From the NCBI GenBank assembly GCA_019423125.1, contig JAHZBZ010000015.1:1-35559 (forward strand): a DNA stretch of 35,559 nucleotides. The letters are read 5' to 3'. Source of the DNA: Bacillota bacterium. GTDB lineage: Bacteria > Bacillota > Clostridia > Christensenellales > Borkfalkiaceae. A program made the position numbers and the translations under genes. Positions 7,282-16,029 of this stretch are shown one piece after another; within the stretch, counting starts at the first letter, position 1, and every line of letters starts with the position of its first letter. The notes beneath the pieces were generated by a model. That model saw nothing but the letters and a program-made list of their open reading frames with translations. It was not told the DNA's origin and made no database searches.

Positions 7282-8838
7282 TCAGAGTTCAAACAGGAGC
7301 GCGTCGGAGACGATCTGAAGCCAGTTCGGGTCCGCAACATAGTTTTCTATGTCGTATTCGTACGGATATCGCAAAAATGAGGTATAGACATAGGCGTTTT
7401 GGGTGCAGTTGATGTAATGATTGCTGTTGACGGGCAGAAGATCGATCACCGCATAGGCGCGCGCGTTGCCTTCGGGGAGCTTGTATTCCGCCGTTGCGCT
7501 CGCGGAATTTACGGATACATACGCGGCTCTAGTTTGAAAAATAGTCCCTTCTTTTTCATGCAGCTGAACAAATCTGACGGGAGTTTGATCGTCGGATAAG
7601 ATGTTTGCCGTGTAGCTGAAGGTGTCCCGGGTCGAATGAAGGGGATGGGCATCCGCTTCATAGACAGAATAAGACAGGTGCGTGACGCGGGCGACATTTT
7701 TTTCATCGTCATAATGAACGGAATAGACGTCTGCGCGCTTTCTTCCGTAGCCTGCAGAAAAGGACAGACGAATGTTCTGCGTTTCTTCGGGTTCATAGAG
7801 CCGCAGCCAGTCGCTGTCGGCGACGTCTTGGAGCATTTGTTCCGCGATCTCTTTGCCCAAAGCGTTTTCCTCGGGGATTGCCGCCTGCACAGCCGACTTG
7901 ATCTCTTGTACGAAGCCGAGCTCCTCACCGCTCACGTCCCTTGCCGAAAATTCCGTTTGCGCGGGCGGGGTATAAAATACGATCGCGCATGTGCACGGCA
8001 TCGCCGCGAGTGTCGCGGCGAGGAGCAGACAGAGGAACGCTGTGCCTGCCCGCGTCGGTTTTGCGAGCTTTACCTCGCGGTCGTTTGTCCAAAGATCTCT
8101 GGAAAGCAGGCGTATCTTGCGCAGGATGAACAAGACGAGCAGGACAAACACCGCAAAAAACAACAGAAAAACGACAAATAATTTTGCGACGATCGTCGCG
8201 AGTAATAGACAGAGATACTCCGCGGCATAAAGATAGCCGATGCTCTTTGCGCCCCTTGCGGGTGCTCCCTGCGAAAAGCGCGCGATGCCGTAGCCGAAGA
8301 GAAACATCCTCGCGATCGCAGCCGCGGAGCCGAGGACGGTCAGGGACAAGCAGAGGTATGTGCGCGCGGGAAAGGGCGGGACGCAGAGAAGAACTGTCTG
8401 CGCCGTCTGTGCCACAAGACAGACCGCCTCAAAGATCCACGCGAAGAACAAGAGAGGATCGCTCTTGCGCAGAAGAAAACAGGAGAGAAAGAGCAGACAA
8501 TTTCCGACAAAAACACAAATTTCGTCGAAAAGACCGACGTTAATTTGAAAGCTTGTCAGAAGAAAACCGATATAAAAGAGCGTGAGCGCATTTTTGAATC
8601 TTCGGAGAGGGAAAAAGGAGTGCAGTTCGCCCAGTTCGCGGGCGAGCCTTTTCGCGTCTCCCATCTGAGCGACGGCAAGCTCTTCCGCTTCTTTGGCCGA
8701 ATATCCCGATATGATAAGGTCATCCGCCTTTTCGAGGATATGCGATCGCAATTCCTGTTTCACTTCTTCGCGCGTTCTTCTGTCGCGTATGTCTGCGCAG
8801 GCGGCTTCGAGGAATTGTTCCGTCTTTCCCTCAGGCAT
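7282..8838 (-). CDS. Permease-prefix (HAAS-like) multi-pass membrane protein
   Basis: A 518-residue protein. Residues about 5-70 form a charged helical prefix (ACADIRDRRTREEVKQELRSHILEKADDLI, then AVAQMGDAKRLAREL as two stretches), typical of the permease-prefix/HAAS signalling domain that is often encoded beside PadR. It is followed by about seven or eight hydrophobic helices between residues about 75 and 310, the last starting the extracytoplasmic part, and then a roughly 210-residue soluble domain without a recognised motif. I chose the ATG at 8838 because ATGCCTGA overlaps the stop of the PadR2 gene by eight bases, the usual coupling for such pairs, with GGGGAG upstream. Its role is probably in a PadR-regulated membrane or envelope response; the substrate is unknown. 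Confidence 0.83.
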   Translation of the reverse strand: MPEGKTEQFLEAACADIRDRRTREEVKQELRSHILEKADDLIISGYSAKEAEELAVAQMGDAKRLARELGELHSFFPLRRFKNALTLFYIGFLLTSFQINVGLFDEICVFVGNCLLFLSCFLLRKSDPLLFFAWIFEAVCLVAQTAQTVLLCVPPFPARTYLCLSLTVLGSAAAIARMFLFGYGIARFSQGAPARGAKSIGYLYAAEYLCLLLATIVAKLFVVFLLFFAVFVLLVLFILRKIRLLSRDLWTNDREVKLAKPTRAGTAFLCLLLAATLAAMPCTCAIVFYTPPAQTEFSARDVSGEELGFVQEIKSAVQAAIPEENALGKEIAEQMLQDVADSDWLRLYEPEETQNIRLSFSAGYGRKRADVYSVHYDDEKNVARVTHLSYSVYEADAHPLHSTRDTFSYTANILSDDQTPVRFVQLHEKEGTIFQTRAAYVSVNSASATAEYKLPEGNARAYAVIDLLPVNSNHYINCTQNAYVYTSFLRYPYEYDIENYVADPNWLQIVSDALLFEL

Positions 8839-9172
8839 GGCTGTAGGCTCCCCGCAAGACTTTTTCCACGCCTGTCGCATACTCCGTCCATTCTGCTTTT
8901 TTTTCGGAGAGCGCTTTTTTCCCTTTTTCGGTGATCCTGTAATATTTTCTCTTTCGTGCCGACTCTGTTTCTTCCCAGTACGATTCCAGACATTTCTCCT
9001 TTTCGAGCGCGTGAAGAACGGGATAGAGCGTTCCTTCGTTCATGGAAAAGGTCTTGTCCGAACGTTCCTCGATCTCCTTGATGATCCGATATCCGTACAT
9101 TGCCTCGCCGCTCAATACGCCGAGCACGAGCATCGCCGTGCTCCCTTTTATCAATTCCTTGCTGATTTTCAT
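8831..9172 (-). CDS. PadR-family transcriptional regulator
   Basis: A 113-residue canonical small PadR protein (subfamily-2 size). The winged helix covers nearly all of it: ELIKGSTAMLVLGVLSGEAM, MYGYRIIKEIEERS, the recognition region EGTLYPVLHALEKEKCLESY, and wing RKRKYYRITEKGKKAL. Such proteins are dimeric repressors that commonly control their own operon and a linked membrane protein. The start at 9172 has GGGAGGCG about five bases upstream. The gene overlaps the following membrane-protein gene by eight bases. A sigma-A promoter and an ATACAT/ATGTAT palindrome lie directly upstream, fitting autoregulation. Confidence 0.95.
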   Translation of the reverse strand: MKISKELIKGSTAMLVLGVLSGEAMYGYRIIKEIEERSDKTFSMNEGTLYPVLHALEKEKCLESYWEETESARKRKYYRITEKGKKALSEKKAEWTEYATGVEKVLRGAYSHA

Positions 9173-9201
9173 ACTTCGCCTCCCGATAGCATAGATTTTC
9201 G

Positions 9202-9224
9202 ATACATCGTTTATCTATGTATAT
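9202..9224. promoter_or_regulatory. Candidate PadR2 operator
   Basis: ATACAT and ATGTAT form an inverted repeat around the -10 box and start region of the PadR2 promoter. The position suits autorepression and the half-sites resemble known PadR sites; binding is inferred. Confidence 0.5.
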
Positions 9225-9251
9225 TCTATCATCAAAATGAGACATTGTCAA
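9223..9251 (-). promoter_or_regulatory. Sigma-A promoter of the PadR2 operon
   Basis: Reverse strand: TTGACA (9251-9246), 17-base spacer, TAGAAT (9228-9223). Confidence 0.85.
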
Positions 9252-9330
9252 GAGGAGGGAAGGATTTAGCGGAAATTTTTTTTCGGGAATGTTGTTTGCG
9301 GGGAAATGGGGCAGGGAAGTCGGTTTTCCG

Positions 9331-9369
9331 AAAATTACACGCCTGCGCAAATGATTTGCGCAGGCGTGT
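9331..9369 (-). terminator. Distal hairpin after the P-type ATPase gene
   Basis: A perfect 15-bp stem (9337-9351 with 9355-9369), loop TGA, core CCTGCGCAAA/TTTGCGCAGG. On the reverse strand it is followed by AATTTT. It is the second hairpin downstream of the ATPase stop. The rest of 9252-9385 shows nothing else. Confidence 0.65.
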
Positions 9370-9385
9370 GTTCGGCCGGTTGTAT

Positions 9386-9426
9386 AAAAAGATCCCGGGA
9401 AAAGTAAAAGGCGCATTTCCCGGGAT
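9386..9426 (-). terminator. Rho-independent terminator of the P-type ATPase gene
   Basis: A perfect 11-bp stem, ATCCCGGGAAA (9392-9402) with its complement (9416-9426), 13-base loop. It is followed on the reverse strand by C then five T (9390-9386), and sits 17 bases after the stop. Confidence 0.85.
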
Positions 9427-9442
9427 GATGCCGTCGTCGGTA

Positions 9443-12070
9443 TTATCTGAGATATTTTTCGGTGAGGAGCTCGTCCGTCTTTTTAATGATCCGAAGCTTG
9501 TCGAAGACGCGCATGAGTATGTCAGAAACGGGAATGCAGCACAGTACCACGACGATCACATACAGTGTGGAAACAAAGTTCATCTGAGTATGTGATTCTC
9601 CGAGGAACAGATCGGGCATCACGGCAAGTCCCGTGATACAGAGTGCGACCATCAGACAGAAGAGTGCGGCTCGAAAGACGTTCAGCGGCTGACAGATCCG
9701 GAACAGCATGACGAGCCCTGCAAAGGTGATGATGTAGACGGAGAGTTCCTCGTACAGATTTCCGAAATATTGCGGTTGAAGGTTTGTGACGATTCGCGAG
9801 CTCATGACCGCCGCGACGAGAATGAGCGCGCAGGGTATGGCGCGTGACATGACGGTCGAGAGGAATCTCCCTTGGACGCGGTTTTTGTTCGGCTGAAGGG
9901 AGAGACAGAAGGTCGGAATGCCGATCACGAAGAATTCGAGAAGCATCAGGTTGTTGGTCTTGAACGGATAGTTCGCCCAAGTAAAAATGGAAATGATCGC
10001 GAAAATGGTCGTGAACAGCGTCTTCATCAGGTAAAGCGAAGAGGAGTTCTGAATGTTGTTGATGACTCGCCGTCCCTCAAACACAACTTTCGGCATAGAG
10101 GAGAAGTTGTTGTCCATCAAAACGATATGGCTGACATTTTTCGCAGCCTCGCTTCCCGAAGCGACGCTGACCGCGCAGTCTGCTTCCTTCATGGCGAGGA
10201 TGTCGTTGACTCCGTCGCCTGTCATGGCTACGGTGTTGCCTGCGGACTTAATGGATTTTACGAGGATCGCCTTTTGTTCGGGTGTGACGCGGCCGAATAC
10301 AGTGTATTTGTTTGCGACGGAGGAGACTTCCGTTTCGTTGAGTCCTTCAAGCGAAATGTATTTCTCTGCATCGGGAACGCCCACTCTGCGTGCCACCTCG
10401 GACACGGTCACGGGATTGTCGCCCGAGATGATCTTGACGGCGACGTCGTTTTCCTTGAACCAACGAATGGTCTGCGCGGCGTCGTCGCGGATGTTGTCGG
10501 CGATGGAGATGATCGCAAGGGGTTTCAGTCCTGCGGGGAGTTTGTCTCCCGTAAGTTTGCCGCCGGAGTGCGCGATGAGGAGCACGCGAAGTCCCATTGA
10601 TGCATATTGATTGACGATGCGCGTGACTTTTTCGGGAACGGTGGGAAGAACGAACTCGGGTGCGCCGATGACAATGGTCCCGATCTCGCTGAATGTCACG
10701 GCGGAGAGTTTTCTTTTGGAGGAGAAGGGGAGGATTGCGGAGGCTTCGAGCGTGTTGCTGTGCCCGAAATAATTGTACAACGCTATGGAAGTCTGGTTGT
10801 TGTCCGAGAGCGCTTTTAGAGCGGAGCCCATGATCTCGTTCAAGGTAAACGAGGTCGGGTTGGAGAGAAGCAGGCAATCGTTGACCTTCATGCGCCCGTC
10901 GGTGATGGTCCCCGTTTTATCGAGGCAGAGCACATTGACGCGCGCCAGCATTTCGAGGGAATAGAGGTCCTGTACCAATGTGTTTTGTGCCATGAGGCGC
11001 AGGATGCCGAGTGTGAGCGCGATGCTTGTCAAAAGGAGCATGCCCGAGGGGATCATGCCGATGACGATCGAGACGGTGCGCTGGATGGTGTCGTTGAGTT
11101 GCGGGATCTCGGAGGGCGTATAGTTGTCCCAGTTGACGAAGAACATGCAGATCGCGATGGGGACGATCAGGATGCCGACCAAGAGAATGATGAGCTTTGT
11201 CGAGCGCATCAGTTCGGAGTTGGGCTTTTTGTATTTTTTTGCCTTAGCCGAAAGAGAGTTGAGATAGGTGCTCTTGCCGACCCTGTCGGCGCGGGCACGG
11301 CAGTTTCCGCTGGAAATGAAGCTGCCTGCAAAGAGCTTGTCGCCTTTTTCTTTTTTGACAGGTACAGATTCGCCCGTAAGCAAAGCCTCGTTGACCTCGA
11401 CGGAGCCCTCTGCGAGAATGCAGTCCGCGGGGATCTGATTTCCGAGTGAGAGGTCCACAATGTCGTCGAGTACGATCTCCTTTGCGGGGATCTCCTGTTT
11501 TTCGCCGTCGCGTATCACGCGTGCCGTCGGCGTGGTCAGAAGAGAAAGTTTGTCGATCTTGCGTTTTGCGCGGATCTCGACAACGATGCCGAAACCGAGG
11601 TTGAGCGAAAATATGACGACAAAGAAATACTGTGAAATGGGGGCCTGGGAATAGAGCAGCGCGACGAGCGCCAGAACGCACAGCAGGTTGAAGAAGGTGC
11701 AAAGATTTCCGATAAAGATGCTCGCATAGCTCTTTGAATATCTCTGGTTTGTGTCGTTGAAGAGAAATTGCGAGAATCGTTCTTCGACCTGGGCGGCGGT
11801 AAGTCCCTGCGCCGTGTCGGGAGAAAATCTTTGGACCTGCGACGAGGAGGGGATCTTCGCGTTCTTTTTCTTGAATTGTTTGCGGATGGCCTCTTTATCG
11901 ACGGGAGCGGACGGTTTTCGTGTGTTGTCCGTCTGTTCTGCGGCGAGCTTCTGCCGCACATATTGGGCGACGCTTTGATTGCTGTCTTCCGTCTGCGCAG
12001 ATGCGACGCGGGCCGTCCGTGCGCTGCGCTTTGCGGGCGGGTTTTTTTCGTTTGAATTTTTTTCGGTCAT
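9443..12070 (-). CDS. Cation-transporting P-type ATPase (HAD-IC, CtpE-like)
   Basis: 875 residues with all P-type ATPase hallmarks: TGES actuator motif at 232-235, phosphorylated D384 in DKTGTIT, hinge TGDGVNDILAMKEADCAV, and about ten hydrophobic helices. The core membrane motif is PSGM (341-344) followed by LLTSIALTLGILRLM, resembling mycobacterial CtpE-type calcium pumps (where PEGL is expected), not heavy-metal (CPx) pumps. The first roughly 85 residues are a charged, probably disordered extension. ATP-driven cation movement across the membrane is established for the superfamily; Ca2+ is the best guess by subfamily. I chose ATG 12070, preceded by CGGTGA; an upstream in-frame start would add 13 unlikely residues. 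It is monocistronic, with its own promoter and terminator. Confidence 0.92.
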   Translation of the reverse strand: MTEKNSNEKNPPAKRSARTARVASAQTEDSNQSVAQYVRQKLAAEQTDNTRKPSAPVDKEAIRKQFKKKNAKIPSSSQVQRFSPDTAQGLTAAQVEERFSQFLFNDTNQRYSKSYASIFIGNLCTFFNLLCVLALVALLYSQAPISQYFFVVIFSLNLGFGIVVEIRAKRKIDKLSLLTTPTARVIRDGEKQEIPAKEIVLDDIVDLSLGNQIPADCILAEGSVEVNEALLTGESVPVKKEKGDKLFAGSFISSGNCRARADRVGKSTYLNSLSAKAKKYKKPNSELMRSTKLIILLVGILIVPIAICMFFVNWDNYTPSEIPQLNDTIQRTVSIVIGMIPSGMLLLTSIALTLGILRLMAQNTLVQDLYSLEMLARVNVLCLDKTGTITDGRMKVNDCLLLSNPTSFTLNEIMGSALKALSDNNQTSIALYNYFGHSNTLEASAILPFSSKRKLSAVTFSEIGTIVIGAPEFVLPTVPEKVTRIVNQYASMGLRVLLIAHSGGKLTGDKLPAGLKPLAIISIADNIRDDAAQTIRWFKENDVAVKIISGDNPVTVSEVARRVGVPDAEKYISLEGLNETEVSSVANKYTVFGRVTPEQKAILVKSIKSAGNTVAMTGDGVNDILAMKEADCAVSVASGSEAAKNVSHIVLMDNNFSSMPKVVFEGRRVINNIQNSSSLYLMKTLFTTIFAIISIFTWANYPFKTNNLMLLEFFVIGIPTFCLSLQPNKNRVQGRFLSTVMSRAIPCALILVAAVMSSRIVTNLQPQYFGNLYEELSVYIITFAGLVMLFRICQPLNVFRAALFCLMVALCITGLAVMPDLFLGESHTQMNFVSTLYVIVVVLCCIPVSDILMRVFDKLRIIKKTDELLTEKYLR

Positions 12071-12159
12071 ACGTTCACCGTTTCCGAATGGATTTGCGCG
12101 TCTGCACAATATCTACTATATGCTTTTCTTCCGTGTGTATGCAGGCAGATCGCCGTTCT

Positions 12160-12188
12160 ATTATAACACAATCCGCAGTTCATTTCAA
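12160..12188 (-). promoter_or_regulatory. Promoter of the P-type ATPase gene
   Basis: Reverse strand: TTGAAA (12188-12183), 17-base spacer, TATAAT (12165-12160). It leaves an untranslated leader of about 80 bases in which I see no recognisable riboswitch. Confidence 0.8.
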
Positions 12189-12273
12189 TTGTTTCGCGCA
12201 ATAATTTGGCGTTGCGGATATTCGTGTGTTCGGGGGGCGCGGCAAATTATTTTTTCAAATGCCTTGTATTCTA

Positions 12274-12302
12274 TTGCAAAAAGAGTTGTTTTGGGTTAAA
12301 AT
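12274..12302 (+). promoter_or_regulatory. Promoter of serS
   Basis: TTGCAA (12274-12279), 17-base spacer, TAAAAT (12297-12302). The leader to the ATG is about 35 bases, too short for a T-box. The same TTGCAA -35 recurs at two other promoters here. Confidence 0.75.
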
Positions 12303-12343
12303 AATAGGTGCAGAACTATGAAGAAGAACGGAGGCGGTTCAAA

Positions 12344-13630
12344 ATGATCGACATCAACTTCCTGCGCAACGATCCCGATGCGGTGCGCGAGAACATCAGA
12401 AAGAAATTCCAGGATAAAAAACTCCCGCTCGTGGACGAAGTGCTCGAGCTTGACGCCAAGCGCCGCGAGCTCCAGAAAGAGGGCGACTCGAGGCGCGCGA
12501 TGCGAAACACGCTCAGTGCGCAGATCGGCAAACTCATGAAGGAGAAAAAGACCGAAGAGGCGAACAAGGTCAAGGCGGAGGTCGTTGAGAACAACGAGCG
12601 CATCGCACTCATCGAGCGTGAGACGGAGGAGATCTCCGCAAAACTCAAACAGGACATGATGGCGATCCCCAACATCATCGCGGACGATGTGCCTATCGGC
12701 AAGGACGATTCGGAGAACGTGGAGCGTGCGCGTTTCCTCGAGCCCAAAGAAAAGCCGTTCGAAGTGCCGTACCACCTCGACATCCTCGAAAAGCTCGGCT
12801 GTATCGACCTGGACAGCGCCCGCCGCACCAGCGGGCAGGGGTTCTATTATCTGCTCGGCGATATCGCAAGGCTTCACTCCGCAGTGCTTACCTATGCGCG
12901 CGACTTTATGATCGAAAAGGGTTTTACCTATGTCATTCCTCCCTTCATGATCCGCAGTGACGTCGTGTCGGGCGTCATGTCCTTCGAGGAAATGGACGGC
13001 ATGATGTACAAGATAGAAGGGGAGGACCTCTATCTGATCGGCACCAGCGAGCATTCCATGATCGGGCGCTTCATGAACACCGTGCTCGACGAGGCGGAGC
13101 TCCCGCTCACGCTGACCAGCTATTCGCCCTGCTTCCGCAAGGAGAAGGGGGCGCACGGTATCGAGGAGCGCGGCATTTACCGCATCCATCAGTTTGAAAA
13201 GCAGGAGATGATCGTCATCTGCAAGCCCGAAGAGAGCCGCGAATGGTTTGAAAAGCTCTATTCCTATACTGTTGAGCTCTTCGTCTCCATGCAGATCCCC
13301 GTCCGCACGCTGGAATGCTGTTCGGGCGATCTCGCCGACCTCAAATACAAGAGCGTGGACGTTGAGGCGTGGAGCCCCAGACAGAAAAAATACTTTGAGG
13401 TCGGCAGCTGTTCCAACCTCACCGACGCGCAGGCGCGCCGTCTCGGCATCCGCTACAAGACGGAAAAGGGCAACCGCTTCGCGCACACCCTCAACAACAC
13501 CGTCGTGGCGCCTCCGCGCATGCTGATCGCGCTCATCGAGAACCATCTCAATGAAGACGGGAGCGTCGATATCCCCGAAGTGCTCCGCAAATACATGGGC
13601 GGAAGGGAAAAGATCCTTCCCAAAAACTGA
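12344..13630 (+). CDS. serS: Seryl-tRNA synthetase
   Basis: 428 residues, normal for bacterial SerRS. The N-terminal coiled-coil tRNA-binding arm spans about residues 25-105 (LELDAKRRELQKEGDSRRAM, then EKKTEEANKVKAEVVENNER). The class II core follows, with motif 2 CFRKEKGAHGIEERGIYRIH and motif 3 NNTVVAPPRMLIALIENH, a variant of the common GxAvgR form. It charges tRNA-Ser with serine in the cytoplasm. I start at ATG 12344 because MIDINFLRNDPDAVRENI is the conserved SerRS beginning and GGAGG sits nine bases upstream; an in-frame ATG at 12308 would add 12 unrelated residues. In many Bacillota serS lies next to gyrBA, as here, though usually downstream. Confidence 0.97.
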   Translation: MIDINFLRNDPDAVRENIRKKFQDKKLPLVDEVLELDAKRRELQKEGDSRRAMRNTLSAQIGKLMKEKKTEEANKVKAEVVENNERIALIERETEEISAKLKQDMMAIPNIIADDVPIGKDDSENVERARFLEPKEKPFEVPYHLDILEKLGCIDLDSARRTSGQGFYYLLGDIARLHSAVLTYARDFMIEKGFTYVIPPFMIRSDVVSGVMSFEEMDGMMYKIEGEDLYLIGTSEHSMIGRFMNTVLDEAELPLTLTSYSPCFRKEKGAHGIEERGIYRIHQFEKQEMIVICKPEESREWFEKLYSYTVELFVSMQIPVRTLECCSGDLADLKYKSVDVEAWSPRQKKYFEVGSCSNLTDAQARRLGIRYKTEKGNRFAHTLNNTVVAPPRMLIALIENHLNEDGSVDIPEVLRKYMGGREKILPKN

Positions 13631-13642
13631 ACAAAGGCATGA

Positions 13643-13677
13643 AACAGCCCGCGGCGTTCCCGCCGCGGGCTGTTTTT
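13643..13677. terminator. Terminator between serS and the zinc-ribbon gene
   Basis: A perfect 14-bp stem (13643-13656 with 13661-13674), loop TTCC, then TTTTT on the forward strand (13673-13677). It lies between convergent genes and terminates serS. Confidence 0.92.
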
Positions 13678-13681
13678 GCGC

Positions 13682-13837
13682 TCAACAAAGCTGGTTTAAA
13701 TTCCCGTAACAATCGGGGCAGATCCCGTGTGCGTGTTCCCTGCATTCGCGGCAGAGAAAGCTCCCGCATTCGCCGCAGACATAGATGTCCGAAACTTCGC
13801 AATCCCGTCCGCATTTTCCGCATTTCAGCGTCGCCAT
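13682..13837 (-). CDS. Small cysteine-rich zinc-ribbon protein
   Basis: A 51-residue protein with ten cysteines, including four CxxC pairs: CGKC near the start, CGEC, CREC and CPDC, with two histidines in REHAHG. This would bind about two zinc ions in a treble-clef or B-box-like fold. I do not recognise a named family. I chose ATG 13837 because all cysteines follow it and GGGAGGA lies ten bases upstream; an in-frame ATG at 13921 would add 28 unconserved residues. The reverse gene is isolated between serS and gyrB. It may be a protein- or RNA-binding adaptor; function is unknown. Confidence 0.7.
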   Translation of the reverse strand: MATLKCGKCGRDCEVSDIYVCGECGSFLCRECREHAHGICPDCYGNLNQLC

Positions 13838-14053
13838 GAATCCGTATTCCTCCCGTCTTTTTTTAAAGTATCTCCAAAGCAAGGGCGCTTTATTCGGGCG
13901 GAAAAGTTGTAAACCATTCAAAAAAGCCGTGTGTTTTATCGACGGAAGAATTTTCGCGCCTTACAGACCCGTTTAACGCGCTTAAAATCGATTGTAAAAA
14001 ACGAAATTTGATTTTTGCATTCGAAAACGCTTTATTTTCGGGCTTAAATGTGG

Positions 14054-14059
14054 TATAAT
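14054..14059 (+). promoter_or_regulatory. Extended -10 promoter of gyrBA
   Basis: TGGTATAAT: TATAAT at 14054-14059 preceded by TG, with only a weak -35 (TTTATT, 14031-14036). It lies about 50 bases before gyrB. The flanking 13840-14050 stretch is AT-rich and holds no other gene. Confidence 0.75.
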
Positions 14060-14109
14060 GAAAGAGTAAAATAGACGAAACAATACTTGTTTTGCAGGGA
14101 GAACGATCT

Positions 14110-16017
14110 ATGACAAACAAAGTACAGGGAGAATACGGCGAGGAGCAGATCCAGGTCCTTGAAGGCCTTGAACCTGTCCGCAAGCGCCCGGGAATGTACA
14201 TCGGCTCCACCGACGAGCGCGGGCTTCACCACCTCGTCCAGGAGATCGTCGACAATTCCATCGACGAGGCGCTCGCCGGCTATTGCAATACCATCCGCGT
14301 GACCATCAACAAGGACGGCTCCTGCTCGGTCGAGGACAACGGCCGCGGCATCCCGACGGGGATCCATCACAAAGAGGGGGTCTCTTCCGTCGAGCTCGTC
14401 CTGACCAAACTCCATGCGGGCGGAAAATTCGGCGGCGGCGGATATAAGATCTCGGGCGGCCTTCACGGCGTCGGCCTTTCCGTCGTCAACGCGCTTTCGG
14501 AATGGCTTGAAGTGGAGGTGTACCAGAACGGGCACATCCACAAGCAGATCTACAACCGCGGTATCCCGCAGCGCCCGCTCGCGATCGTAGGGGATACCGA
14601 AAAGACGGGTACGCGCGTCACTTTTTATCCGGACGACGAAATCTTTGAGACGATTGTCTTTAACTATGACAATCTGAAAGTCCGTCTGCGCGAGCTCGCT
14701 TATCTCAATAAGGGGCTTACCATTTCCATCCGCGACGAGCGCGAGGAGAAACCGCGCGAGGATACCTTCTGCTATGAGGGCGGCATCCTTCATTTCGTGG
14801 AGGATCTCAACAAAAACAAAGAGACGCTTTTCGAACATCCCGTCTATTTTGAAGAGTCGCAGGACGACAGCGCGATCGAAGTCGCGATCCAATACAACGA
14901 CGGCTATAACGAGACGATTTTCAGCTATGCGAACAACATCCACACCGAGGAGGGCGGTACTCATCTCGACGGCTTCAAAGCTGCACTGACAAAGGTGATC
15001 AACGATGCGGGCAAGCGCCTCAATATTCTCAAAGAAAACGACAAATTGACAGGCGACGACGTCCGCGAGGGCATCACGGCTGTAGTCTCCGTAAAACTCA
15101 CCGAGCCGCAATTTGAGGGCCAGACCAAGACCAAGCTCGGGAACAGTTCCATGCGCGGCTTTGTACAGCGCGCGACCGTGGAGCACCTCGGCACCTATCT
15201 CGAGGAGAACCCCGCGCAGGCGCGCGAGTTGATTCTCCGCTGCATCACCGCGCAGAAGGCACGCGACGCGGCGCGCAACGCGCGCGAGCTGACCCGCCGC
15301 AAGGGCATTCTCGAGAGCACGACGCTTCCCGGAAAGCTCGCCGATTGCAGTGAGAAACGCAGTGAGCTGTGCGAGATCTATATCGTCGAGGGCGATTCGG
15401 CAGGCGGCACGGCAAAGCAGGGACGCGACAGGCGTTTCCAGGCGATCCTTCCGCTGCGCGGCAAGATCATCAACGTCGAAAAGGCCCGTCTCAACCGCGT
15501 GCTCGAAAACGAGGAGATCAAGAGCATGATCACCGCTTTCGGCTGCGGCATCCACGACGACTTCGACGAGAGCAAGCTTCGCTATGACCGCATCATCTGC
15601 ATGACCGATGCCGATGTCGACGGAAGCCATATCCGCATCCTGCTTCTCACATTCTTTTTCCGTTTTATGCGTCCGCTTGTCGAAAACGGGCATGTCTATA
15701 TCGCCCAGCCGCCGCTTTATAAGGCGTCGAAGGGCAAGGAAGAGATCTACATGTACTCGGATGCGGAGCTGGACAAATATCGCAATTCCAACCCTGGCAA
15801 ATTTGATCTGCAGCGTTATAAGGGTCTCGGCGAGATGAGCAAAGATCAGCTCTGGGAGACGACGATGAACCCTGCGACCCGCACGCTCAAACGCGTCACG
15901 ATGAAGGACGCGGTCGAGGCGGACGAACTGTTTACGCTGTTGATGGGCGAGAAGCCCGAGCTTCGCAAACAGTTCATCGAAGAGAACGCGAAGCTTGTCG
16001 CGGAACTTGACATTTAA
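14110..16017 (+). CDS. gyrB: DNA gyrase subunit B
   Basis: 635 residues, the compact Gram-positive GyrB length. The GHKL ATPase domain opens with VLEGLEPVRKRPGMYIGST and has E45 in EIVDNSIDEALAG and GRGIPTGIH. The TOPRIM domain has EGDSAGG (from E427), PLRGKIINVEKAR, and metal-binding D500/D502/D504 in DADVDGSHI. The GyrB tail has YKGLGEM. With GyrA it introduces negative supercoils using ATP. ATG 14110 has CAGGGAG upstream; an in-frame ATG at 14092 lies before that ribosome site and is rejected. gyrA starts 12 bases after the stop. Arg instead of E. coli Lys447 in PLRGK is usual in Gram-positives. Confidence 0.97.
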   Translation: MTNKVQGEYGEEQIQVLEGLEPVRKRPGMYIGSTDERGLHHLVQEIVDNSIDEALAGYCNTIRVTINKDGSCSVEDNGRGIPTGIHHKEGVSSVELVLTKLHAGGKFGGGGYKISGGLHGVGLSVVNALSEWLEVEVYQNGHIHKQIYNRGIPQRPLAIVGDTEKTGTRVTFYPDDEIFETIVFNYDNLKVRLRELAYLNKGLTISIRDEREEKPREDTFCYEGGILHFVEDLNKNKETLFEHPVYFEESQDDSAIEVAIQYNDGYNETIFSYANNIHTEEGGTHLDGFKAALTKVINDAGKRLNILKENDKLTGDDVREGITAVVSVKLTEPQFEGQTKTKLGNSSMRGFVQRATVEHLGTYLEENPAQARELILRCITAQKARDAARNARELTRRKGILESTTLPGKLADCSEKRSELCEIYIVEGDSAGGTAKQGRDRRFQAILPLRGKIINVEKARLNRVLENEEIKSMITAFGCGIHDDFDESKLRYDRIICMTDADVDGSHIRILLLTFFFRFMRPLVENGHVYIAQPPLYKASKGKEEIYMYSDAELDKYRNSNPGKFDLQRYKGLGEMSKDQLWETTMNPATRTLKRVTMKDAVEADELFTLLMGEKPELRKQFIEENAKLVAELDI

Positions 16018-16029
16018 GGGGTACTGACT

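Noticed and set aside
12110..12343. Possible T-box leader before serS
   Set aside because: The promoter lies only about 35 bases before the ATG, and no T-box signature or antiterminator is present.
12296..13546. 416-residue reverse open frame opposite serS
   Set aside because: Antisense shadow of a conserved gene with all class II synthetase motifs.
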